Assembly (NCBI RefSeq): GCF_000003815.2
Contig: NC_049981.1
Coordinates: 4,661,159 to 4,725,158 of the forward strand
Source: Branchiostoma floridae
Lineage: Eukaryota > Chordata > Leptocardii > Amphioxiformes > Branchiostomatidae
DNA length: 64,000 nucleotides
Reading direction: 5' to 3'
The position numbers and the translations under genes are program-made. Under the pieces are notes generated by a model. It ran no database searches. It had not been told where the DNA came from and worked only from the letters and a program-made list of their open reading frames with translations. Positions within the stretch are counted from its first letter, which is position 1; each line of letters starts with the position of its first letter. Shown one piece after another: positions 1 to 11,056 of this stretch.

Positions 1-257
1 TGTTTTACCACTTTTAGATGCCAAATGCCAGAGCTCTCATTTGTTCCGTTCCAATCATCTTTACAAAGCTCTTCTTATCTTGTTTGTTGTTAAGGTGACT
101 TGTTTTCAGAAAATATTGAAGTCGTTAATAAGTCAATTGAGACTGTATTTCACGAAATATCAAATACACAGTGGCTGTATGGTCATTGATAGAAAAGAAG
201 ATCTACAGAAGAGTTAGAACCCCCCCCCCCCCTCTAAAATGCCACTTTGCCTTTCAG

Positions 258-3200
258 ATCTTTCCAGGCAACACGGACATGAACACACCTGTCACGAACC
301 TACTGGACGACCCAGTTGAGACCCGTTATGTGCGTTTCGTGGTTGTTACTTTTCAAGGCCACATCCTTATGCGTGTGGAGATCCTTGGGTGTGGCGCTGA
401 AAGTAGGTTTCTTATTTTGCTATTGTTGGATCATTTTAAAGCTTGCTTTAAAAACAAATGGCAATCGGTTGTTTCCTGAAATATTCTAATTTAAACCACA
501 GATCACTGCTACCCCAACCCTTGCGAGAATGGTGACGTTTGCATCGATAGTGGAGATTCCTACATCTGTAAATCTCGTAAGTGATTTTTTTCTTTCAGTC
601 TGGATCTCAAAATACAGCTATTTGATCGTTTACGGTAGATCTATTATATCTATAACGTCTAATACTATTAAAGTCACACTTGACTTGTCACATTTCCTAA
701 CAAAGGTGGAAGGGCCTTAGTGGTCCGTTTATGCAATTTTGCCCATTGTCCAACAAGAACAGAACCACCTATCATGAAGTACAGGCTCTATTCTTGAATA
801 GAATTCATAAGCAACCGTACGGGGACTTCTATTTAAGTTGTTTTTTTGTTTCTTTTTAAACTGTTTTGTCAATTGGTTCTCAAGATAGTTTCTTCCTTGT
901 TAGGCGGGGCAGTCTGCAAAGCATGGGGTGACCCTCACTACTACCCGTTTGACGGAGGCGACCACCACTTTCAAGGACCATGCAGGTACACCCTAGCCAA
1001 GGACTGCGGCAACAGCAGCGACTTTACCGTGACGACACAGAACGTACCTGGAAACCCATTTGTTTCTTACGTACGTGAGGTATTTGTTGAGGCACACGGC
1101 TTCGTGATAGGAGTTCACCAGGGCAAGGATGTCACTGTGAGTAGTGGACTTTTTTTTATATTTTCTTCAGAAGGAAATGTTTCACATGGTTTCGTGATTA
1201 AGTATTCCGTTAAATGTTGCCTGCACTGTTGTGGAAAATACAATTTGCAAAGACCAATTGTGAAAGTTTGCATCGTTGACCACTAGATATGGTAGCATGA
1301 ATACCAGCGTAAGAAATTAATAATTTGTACTGACAGAATTGTGGTGTTAGGCGCTGTCCATCCGAAGGAACCAAAAGGTGCGCTGGATGCATATAACTTT
1401 GAACCTTCTATATAACATAATAGCAATGGAGAAATCTAAATAACTCAATCGTTCTAAAGACAATGATTGAACTAATTGCTCTTCCTCCTTTGAAGCATAC
1501 ATTTTTATTTCATTTTAACCAGGTGGACGGAACACCATACTCACTATCCTCCAGCCTGGCGGGCGGTATGGTTGAAGTCAGCCTGACCGGGCGGTTTGTC
1601 CGGGTTCTTCTAAAGAACCTCAGCGTGGAAGTCTCATACGATGGTGATCACGAAGTTAGGGTAAGGGAATATGAATGGAGTTATGAATTAGAACTGAATA
1701 TTTTTTATCAATATCGACAATCTTCAAGAGGATCTATCGGTGGCAAGGACGGTATCCAAACGCTAATTAATACCCAACTGCCCCCACTCTGTCAGAAGAA
1801 GAAAGGGTATTAACATCAATTTTTTGACAAAATGTGTCTGCTTTATAGGTGTTCATATCCTTCCTGTTTTTCGGGAACGTCTTATATACAAGTAATGGTG
1901 AAAATCTTGGTGAATATTAACTTCTTAAAACACCATCATAGGTTGAGGTTCCCGGCGACTACCGAGGACAGATGTGTGGTCTTTGCGGTAACTTTAACGG
2001 CGATACGAGCGACAACTACATGACTCCAGACGGGACCGTTGTGGGAGATGAGAACACTTTTGGTGACAGTTGGCTCACCGACAGTAGCACGTACGTTCTT
2101 TTTCTTAATAAGTAATTTGTAATGACTTACTACTAATTTCAAGACATCTCGATTTTTTTCATGGTAATTCCGGACGTAGTTCAATGTCACGTCGATGAAG
2201 GTTAGACATCAAGGTAATAGAATACGCCAAATGGCAATTACTCAAGCAACAAGAGACCAGACGTTTCATTACTTTTCGTCAGTGACACTAAAGAGACCTC
2301 ATTGGAGAGTGCATGTCCTAACTAGGAATTGATACGCAAAAGAGATATAGTTGGAAAATATGTTTTCTATCCTAACTATCATAGTTCCATGTCTATGAGG
2401 CGTCTCATGTATAAGTAAACCTTTCGTAGAAATATAACACCATTTATAAGATAACTGTTCTTTCCTGTTATGACGGAATTTGCTTCTTCTAGTTGTCCTG
2501 AAGGTAGGAGGGGAAAGAGAGAAGCCGAACTAACTCCACTTTCCGGATGTCCCGACGCCGTGCGAGCAGCTGCCGAGTCGGCTGACAGTTGCGGGCTGCT
2601 GGAAGACACTAACGGCCCGTTTGCTGCCTGCCATGGGTTTGTTGCTCCTGGACCTTACTTCCAAACATGTCTCTTCGACATGTGTGCGTTGGACGGAAAC
2701 ACCACGGGACTTTGTCAGAACCTGGAGGCCTACGCTGAGGCCTGCCGGGCAGCTGGTGTGGCACCATTTTCATGGCGGACAGAAGATCTATGCCGTACGT
2801 TGTCCCTTGGCAGTATTGTTTGGAATCTGCATATTGATGCTCTCTCTATGCTGTAATTTCCCCAAAGTTTTGACTGCTTGATCTTTTATCTTTATGGTGC
2901 AACAAGTGCTTCTACTACTTGCCCTAAGATGGCGCTACAGCGGTAATGTAGAGGTGGTTCTGAAAGTGAATTACATTGTGTATATAAGTCTTTTCTTATG
3001 AATGCCCTAAATTTTGTTTATCGAGACCTTCTTCCTTTACCCAGCGTGTGTTTCTCCGCTGTGTATATGATCATTACTCTCTGCAAATTTACGAAGACAA
3101 TGTAATGTCATGGTGGACTTATTTCATACCATTCAGACATTGCAACGGAAAACTTGACGCTTATTGTGGCACTCGACGTGTGGTCTGAAGCCATTGTATG

Positions 3201-4566
3201 GACATTTTTATTTTTTATTTTTTGTTACAGCCGGAGTCTGCCCAGTGAACAGCGCGTTTTCCCCATGCGCTAGTTACTGTCCTGCGACCTGCGCGAACCC
3301 CAACGCTGAAGAGAATTGCGACCTCGGCTGTGGAGAAGGCTGTGCGTGTGATCCTGGCTTCGTCCTTAGTGGACAACAGTGTGTTCCAGAGGAGCAGTGT
3401 GGCTGCACTGACGATGAAGGACGTTACTATACGGTCAGCACAAGTTATTTCGGCTTTGTTTATATGAAACGACATAAGCTGCTTAGACCTTACGAGCATT
3501 TAACTTTGTTTGAACACAAAATAGTAGGTAGACCAAAATTTTAAGAAGTCCTATGTCTTTCGTCATGATTTTAAGTTCTTCCAGTAAGTATTTTTTTTTT
3601 TTTTTTACTCAATGGTCACCTCGTAACAAGGCCTGAAGGCCACTCAATGTTACGGGTTACATGATTGGAACTGTAACAGCAACTCTTCGCCCTAGGTCAG
3701 AAACATCATGATTGAGACCAGCCCAATTGCTCACTATGAGTGAGGACTAACTGACCCAATAGGCGAAGCAGGGGTTACGAGGGCTGCTCGGGAGATTCCC
3801 TACCCCTATTTTGGCCGGAATGGTTTGATCCGCTCGGGTGGATGTTCGCACATGTGGCGGGTTCTTTAACGTGCATAGGGTATGACTCTCTCCATACACG
3901 GGACCTCCATTTAACGTCCTATCCGAGGGACGACTCATTTTTCACTTGAGTAAAGTGAGGAAAGTCGTGTAAAGGGCCTTTCCCAAGGGCACAAGACCGG
4001 CAACACGGCATGCGGATTCGAACCGGCGACCTCTCGGTCACGGGCCGAATACACTACCACTGTGCTACGCGGCCCCACAAAAAGTATTGAAATAGGCATA
4101 TACACGAAGGTCGTACACGCTAATGTTTTGCAAGTAAAATCTTTAATTAGTATTAACAGCAGTTTCTTCAGTACATGGAATTCCGTGTGTAATATTTTCC
4201 AATGATCTAAACTCCTGTAGCTTGGAGAACGCTGGAGTGAAGATGGGCAAAGGTGTGTCTGTGAAGCTGGAAATGTCATCACCTGTTCTGGTGAGCAGCA
4301 CATTTCATGTCTTATTCACGTGTTGATGTCGTTATAGACTTATATGAAACAGTTGCTTGACGTTCTTATTTACCTACTGCAGATTAATCTAAATCATGCA
4401 ATGAATACTAATACAGCACATGAAGATACATGAACCTAATTTCGGCTGATTTTCTCACATATTTTGGTCCGAATTTACAAACTTTGTAGCGTGCATAGGT
4501 AAAATATTCCCTCCATTTTACATTAAAATAAAAGGTGGTAAATGACAGTCTGTATAGTAAGTGTAT

Positions 4567-4634
<68 letters not shown>

Positions 4635-7600
4635 TTTTTCTTGCAGCAATCAGCATTTTCAGGATACAAATTTTAGGAAAGACTTATCAAAAGATATTGT
4701 TTCAAAACACAAAGCGGCGAACATACTTAGATCATAGCATTGTGTATTATTTATTTGGTTTCAAAAGTTTTTTGCATTTTGCGACTTGCAGTCGCAAAAT
4801 GCCTTCTGGCCAGTGTAGTCGCCGTTGTGATGTTGTGATGTTGAGACCAACGGACCTGTTCAATCCATGCCAAATATTTCTATACCTGTTAAAACAGGCA
4901 TTTCTTCAACATGTTCGCACTAGCGCAGTGGTAAAGTTTACGCATTCTAAACCAATGCACCCGGTTCGAATCCGGGGAGGTAGATTTTTTTCAACATTTT
5001 TTTTCTTTTTTACATCCATTAAAATACTAATTTTTACATCGATTTGGCCACACCAATTTATTTCTTTGGTTAACGGATTCGCCGCTTCGTTTTTTTGCCG
5101 AATAGAAATAAAAATTTAAAAAAAAAACTTAAAAATGCCCCGCAACAGAGCTCACTCAAAAACAGGCAATGTGTAGTGAAATTTGCTGCAGTTCACGCAA
5201 ATTTTAACAGGTCGCGTCTAGATCTGCTGCAGTTCAGGCACATATGTGAATCTCTCCATGCGCCAATATCAGGTTTAGTTACTTTGTTCTATTTATATGA
5301 CATTTTAATAACTAGAAAAAAACGTTCACACACGCAAACATTGGCAAAATGCCAGCTTTTTTAAAAGCACTTGTTTTTTACGTTTTAATATGCTGTGAAT
5401 GGCGCTTGGAGTCAATCAATTACTATCATTGTTAACAATATACCATACTGCTCCAGAGCTCACGGGGCTGACCCTGGATGAGGCCGGGATAAGCCATCTC
5501 GCCGTTTCCTGGACAGTCGTGGGGAGTCTGCCGATCTCACGCTACAGGCTCCGTTACCAGCCGGCAGACGGGTCGGGCTCGTACCGGGACCTCTCCCCCG
5601 CACCGGCAGCAGGGGGCAGCTCGGCTACGATACCGGAATTGCTGCCCGACACAGACTATACCCTTACGCTCACTTCATTTGGAGAGGACGATCAACCAAA
5701 CGGTGTCATCAGCGGGACATTCAGGACAGGTGGGTGAGATGTAAAGGGTCTTCAGTGTTTGACAATGCCTTGGGATTGTGCTACATTGAAAACAAAAATG
5801 GAATGGTTTAAATACTCTATGTTGGTAGGCAATTCCCCATTCTGGATCAGAAGGTTACGGGTTTATATCCCAAATCAACCAAATTGCCTTTTACCTATAG
5901 TGCTTGTCGTAGGGCAGCTTTAAGCACCGGGCCTTTGAACTGTAAAGAACATGATAGTACCAAACCAGCATAGGTAAATGAAATAGAACCTTCTTAAATC
6001 ATTCCCATTGCAAATCAACACAAATACATCCACATATAAGTTTTTTTAAGACCTTTCATTAGATTTTAGATTATTTGTAGAGGTAACAATAGACTGCATC
6101 ACTATTCCAGCTGAGGTTGTAGTGAACGTAGAGTGTGACCAAGACAGCATGACCATCTCCATTCCCCGTACCGCATTACTGGCTGTGGACGTAGAGAACA
6201 TGCACCTTCTGGACACCAGCTGTGTCGCTACTGTGGATGACGATTTTGTCACGTTGGAGACACATCTGCAACAGTGCGGAACCCAACAAGAGGTAGAGTA
6301 GTCATAAAGTAGTCTTATTCACCTGTGTTCTAACCAGTGCGTTGCTACCTTGTGTAAGTAAATCATCAAAGTCGAGGATCGGAGCAGCCTTTAAATTTGC
6401 TTTGCGTGTGATCTATTGCAAAATGACCAAAGGTATTTGCTTCAAAGGAAGAACTCTTCATATGGGCAACTCAGACAAAGGATGAGTAGAATAATATATA
6501 TATTTTTTGCATCTTTGGATTCCGTATCTCTTGTTTTTCTCAGACTTTAGGGGACGACAAATTCATCTTCTCCAACGAAGCCATCGCCAACCAAGTGACC
6601 CATGCGAACGGTGCTGTGCGTAACCAGCCGATAAACCTGCCCTTCCAGTGCGAGTTCCTCCGTCAGTACGACGTTTCACGGGGTCCTATCATGTATAACA
6701 TCCCTTCTCCTCGGTAAGTATCGTGCAGATTTGCAACGATGTGATAACGCGAACGACAGCAGTAGTGCATTCTACATCCCAACTGTAGAAATATTGGGCG
6801 TCTTCTTTTTGTACCTTTAAATTCGGCCCAATTGACCAGGACCAATGCCATTAAACTGTTATTACTTTTGCACAATGATAATCCTAAATGTGCACCACTC
6901 TCAAGCTTGCGTCAATGTGTGGGTCATTCACTGCGTCACAGTTTGTTATTTTCTGTTTTTTTTTATAATTTAGATATTGCGTCATACGTAAAAGTCAGAC
7001 TTAGAAGTACACAAAAATAAGAAAATTCGTTCTTTATCTCTGAAATTTGTTCTGTATCTTTCAAATCCCCGCAGTGACGCAAGCGCACGTCAAGTGAGAG
7101 GGGGCCTTAAGAGTGCACCTTAACTGATTTGAACTATTCTAACCATTATTCTATTGACAGAATGTTTAAAATCATCATTTGCTACTTCGTCAGTTAAAAC
7201 TTTGTACTTTGGGTTAAAAGATGGGGTAACGGAGACAGATTCTTTGCGTTCTCCCTTGCAGGATCCAAATCGTTGATGCGAACAACACTTTCATGTTGGA
7301 GATGCGGATGTACACTTCAACAGATTTCGTTGCGAGTTATGAATCTGATGACTTCCCCATTCAGGTCAGAAACGTTCCATTCATGTTTCAGCTTTCTGTT
7401 TTAATCTTTAAACGAGTTTTTACATTGTTTTTATACTGAAAATTTGTGGTTTGACACTGCTACAAAGACATCTTTTGAAACAACGAAAACAAGGAATCAG
7501 ATACAGAGCCTGGACTCGAGCGATCGTGTCTTTCGTTCGAGATAATTAATGAACAGAGGAAACTGATTTTGTGATTCGACATTCCAGGTCACACCGTCTG

Positions 7601-10142
7601 ACCGTCTGAACTTCGGCCTGAGCGTGACGTCACCACTGGAAAACCTGGAGCTGTTTGCACGTGACTGTGTCTCCACTCCCACCACTGATCCCAACGACTC
7701 TCCAAGGGTCAACATCATCACAGATGGGTACGTCTGAACCAGGGTTGTTTTTGACTATCTGCCCTTGCCTTTGTGACTCGTTGTTAGTTGCGGTTGGTAG
7801 ATAAGGATTGTTGGCTGAATGGCTGGCTGTTAGCTGGTTGTTCGCTTAATTGGTTTGGTTGGTTGGTTGGTTAGTTGATTGGTTGATTGGCTAGTTGGAT
7901 GGTTGGTTGGTTGATTAGTTGGTTGGTTGGTTGATTGGGTGGTTGGTTCCGTTGTCTAGTTGATTGGTTGGTTGGTTGGTTGCTTGCTTGCTTGTTCGGT
8001 CGATCGGTCGGTCGGTTGGTTGGTTGGTTGGTTGGGTAGTTGGTAAGTTGGTTGCAATTGGCTGTGGCTATATGATTGTGATGCATACTTTTTGTTTATT
8101 TCTATTGATTTTTGTGATAAGTCGGCAGATAAGTTGTGTTTTTGTGCAATGCCATGTCATACATGAGTTACCAGGCTCTAGTAGAGACTCGGGACTCTGC
8201 ATCCGTCTCAATGCAAATGGTTTGTTATCTGAAACTGTCTTACAAATGACCGGTTTCCTCTGACTTTGCAGCTGTGAGGTTGATGAGACTCTAGAGAAGG
8301 ACGATGATCGTTCTAATGACAAGGCCCTGTACTACAGCGTGGCCGCCTTCACGTTCCCAAATGCTATCGAACCCAGCCTGGTAAAAATAAAACCTGTTTG
8401 GACAATGTCACTTCTGTAGTGGCTGGTGAATGGGGAAGATACAGATGATTAAATGTGATGGCGTTAAGGTTGCTTTATACGTGTAAAAGCAGGTTTTCCG
8501 AAATGTGCAATTAATTGGAAGAAATCATCATGTGTTTAAAGTATATGCATCGATACCTAGATCCAGAAGTCATCCTCCTAAGGCGGGTGTACTGGTAAGA
8601 AGGTGCTATACTGATACTTTTGGAGCTGCAGCAAAAAAAAAATCAATGTTGGCCTAGGCATGGTAGAGGTTTCTGTTTCTGATTATCAACAAAACGACGA
8701 TGTATTGGCTTACCGATTGGTGGAAGTTTGTTTCTGTAAAGTATTTTTTTTTTGCTAATTGTCACTCAAATTCCATCCTTCCCCAGGTGTACTTCCACTG
8801 CACCATGATCATCTGCTTCAAGGACGACCCTGACTCCCGGTGCAGACAGGGCTGTATCCCAGCCGCACGGCGTAGGCGGGCCGTCTCGTACGGGACGGAG
8901 GGCAGGGTTCGCCGGGAGAGCAGCAGGGACCACCAGGCGGACATCACCCAGGGACCGTTCCAAGTGAACTTCGAAGAAGCAGGAGCAGGTAAATAATAAA
9001 ACGCTTATTCGGCTGACCTATAGAAAAACACGATCTATTGCTTACACGATGTTTCGTCTTCATAGGTTAAAAACAATGATTAGCAGTAACCCATTTTCAG
9101 ACAAGAAATTGACTTTGATGCAAAAAAGATTCATTCTAAGAAAACTTCACTTGTAGTTAATGAACACACGTAATTTGTAGAGGCTCCTAAAGTAGGGAAT
9201 GTATGAATTAGATGGATTTTTTTTTGCGTCCTAAATGTTTCTTATGTGCTTTTCTTTTCAAATCTTACCTGTTGATGGCAATAAAATTTTACTTGAAGAA
9301 TTCTAAAGACCAGGTAAGCTAAGATCAAGACCACTATTTCTTTAACACGTTAAAGTCGTTCCTCTTGTACCGTAGGGCCAGCTGGAGTCCCGGTGGGTAC
9401 TGTGGTCGGAGCGGTTGTTGCAGTTGCCGGAATCATTGGGCTTCTGATCGTGGCCGTTGTTCTGCTGAAGAAACGGGGTGGCCTGGCTTTGGGTCGCAAG
9501 AAACGTGAGGACGATACCCTCGGTAAAGGACATTTGTGTTTTATCAGGCGTTAGATCACAAGGCAGTGTTTGAGACCATCATAGTCAGTACATCAATATA
9601 ATAACGGTTGTTTGCATTACTCATGCTGTATCTCATTCCATGACATTCTAGAAAATAGAATTAGAAACTTCGAATTCTCATCTTACTAGCTGTAGCTGCA
9701 GGAAATCATATTCTAATCTCACCGGTCCTATTGAACGCCTAGCAATGGGATATATTGACTTGTGAAAACTCTTTGTAAGAATCGCAAAAATAGTAGTCAC
9801 TCAAGCAACAGGATATGGTTTTGGAAAAGGTCTTGATTAAGTACTTTTTGGCGTATCTTATTACCTGGATGTCTGACCTACATCGACATACCCTTGTAAT
9901 ATAGCAATGTCACTCATTACTTCCAAACTGTTCCCAAAAGATTTCTACATGTATTTTGACAAGCATACTAGTGCATTATAGATAACATCAGTGATATCAG
10001 TCACTTTATTCGTGAATATATGTGAATTGTGCCAATTTTTTTTAAAATGAGCACTTTGTTTCCTCTACTAGGACTGGACAACTACGCTTTCCAGGCTTGG
10101 GGAAACAAGAACAAGACTGGCAATGCTGACACCAAAGCCTAA
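258..10142 (+). CDS. F5/8C-EGF-vWD-C8-TIL-FN3-ZP transmembrane glycoprotein (5'-partial)
   Basis: Seventeen exons join in phase into 913 codons ending in TAA: 258-402, 502-576, 904-1136, 1523-1660, 1942-2090, 2493-2794, 3231-3433, 4221-4290, 5457-5729, 6081-6292, 6544-6713, 7262-7364, 7588-7727, 8272-8380, 8787-8988, 9376-9522, 10072-10142. Domains in order (residues of the visible part): end of F5/8 type C (1-48, FPGNTDMNTPV), EGF-like (49-73), vWD (75-247, GDPHYYPFDGG and CGLCGNFNGD), C8 (248-347), TIL (348-438), FN3 (439-529), ZP (530-830, about 11 Cys), RRRR furin-like site (about 801), membrane helix (848-872) and a 41-residue basic tail. The family is extracellular: vWD and ZP modules mediate disulphide-linked polymerisation at apical surfaces or in mucus and egg coats, as in tectorin- and uromodulin-type proteins. 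The start lies upstream of the window. The exact orthologue is unknown; the architecture is secure, the role is inferred. Confidence 0.9.
3591..4081 (-). mobile_element. tRNA-derived SINE
   Basis: On the minus strand the element starts with a tRNA-like head. The A box reads TAGCACAGTGGT on that strand (plus 4056-4067) and the B box GGTTCGAATCC (plus 4014-4024). A conserved body follows and it ends in a poly-A tail, seen as a T run at 3591-3606. AAGTATT occurs just outside both ends (3586-3592 and 4082-4088) and is a likely target-site duplication. The body, containing CTTTAACGTGCATAGGG, resembles widespread deuterostome/invertebrate SINE cores; I recognise it by style, not by a search. It lies in the intron after the TIL exon, antisense to the gene. 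Confidence 0.8.
4570..4631. repeat. (AT)n microsatellite
   Basis: About 31 uninterrupted AT units in the intron between the 4221-4290 exon and the FN3 exon. The long predicted reading frames here are artefacts of the repeat. Confidence 0.98.
4913..4986 (+). pseudogene. tRNA-like sequence (tRNA pseudogene or SINE head)
   Basis: It contains an A box TAGCGCAGTGGT (4921-4932), an anticodon-arm-like stem GCATT/AATGC with a 7-base loop, and a T arm CCCGG-TTCGAAT-CCGGG holding the B box, then a T run. The acceptor stem does not pair and the D arm is poor, so a functional tRNA is unlikely. It is intronic. Confidence 0.5.
6895..7107. mobile_element. Degraded relative of the 11057-13438 inverted-repeat element
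   Basis: The right end (7075-7107) reads GCGCACGTCAAGTGAGAGGG and continues to GGCC, nearly the same as the right terminus of the large element at 13.4 kb. The left side has CTCTCA followed by AGCTTGCGTCA, which looks like the matching inverted end with an internal deletion. It lies in a ZP-region intron. Confidence 0.45.
7855..8055. repeat. Degenerate GGTT tetranucleotide repeat
   Basis: Runs of GGTT/GATT/CGGT variants fill much of this intron. The repeat-derived Asn/Pro/Thr-rich and Trp/Leu-rich frames are not genes. Confidence 0.95.
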
Positions 10143-11056
10143 GTTGTTTTCTTTCTACCAGTTTGAAAAGGCTAATGATGTACAATTTTTGTTCCTCTCG
10201 GTCTTTTTACCTGTCAGGTGCTTTTCAAATGGGTCACTCTACATTTAGGAAAACATTAAAAATGTAGAAACTAAATTCAAAACTTTTCCTTATAACTTTA
10301 TAAAATTACGATAGAATCCAAGAAACCGTGAAGAAAGCATCATGTTTGGAACAATTTATGAAACATAACTGTTGTTTAAGGGAATATTTTGGTACGTCAA
10401 GGTGAAACACCTCACAATTTGAATTAAGAAAATAAATTCTACTTTCACTTGATCATGAATAGGAGTCCTTTTATTTCTACCTGACAGTTAGAAAGTCAGT
10501 TGGGCAAAATCCAGCTTATTCTGGAATGTACTTTTCTTGACAAATATTCAAACCCAGATATTTCGAGATCGAAACAAGATTCAAAGCAATATCTGAGGAT
10601 AAAGGAATATTTTCTAAACCAAATTCCAATAATATTCTTCTTTGTTGGTAACATCTTGTCAGTGTGTTTTCACATAAAATTATCAATTCCAAGCGTCGTG
10701 TCATAGATGTAAAGTAATAAGTCTTAAAGCAGACCCTCTTACAAATACCCAAGAAGGAAGCAATGACCTTGGACCTGAAAGACCTAACATAAATTCACAC
10801 CTTGCAGTAGCATTTATTGTGAACGTTTATTTGCAAAGCTCCATCCCCCTACCCCCATTATTTTGTATCAACAAGCCTTCGGAAAATAGTCGATTTAGTT
10901 ATCTTTCAAATCATCATATAGCCAGCAATATTAGTGCAGTGAATGGTATCAAGTCAATAATAATATAACTAGTAAAATAAAGGCGGTGTATACGTAGTAA
11001 ACATCATAGTCATTCCAATCATAATACAAAACTAGTATAGGCCCTTCATCTAAACT
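10143..11056. other. 3' UTR and intergenic sequence
   Basis: AT-rich sequence after the ZP gene. I see no conserved coding exon or repeat structure apart from the candidate polyadenylation hexamer. Confidence 0.6.
10431..10436 (+). terminator. Candidate polyadenylation signal of the ZP gene
   Basis: AATAAA about 290 bases after the TAA stop at 10140-10142. It is the first canonical hexamer noticed downstream; no cDNA support. Confidence 0.4.

Noticed and set aside
4913-4986. Functional tRNA gene
   Set aside because: The T arm and A/B boxes are good but the acceptor stem does not pair and the D arm is weak, so I call it tRNA-like only.
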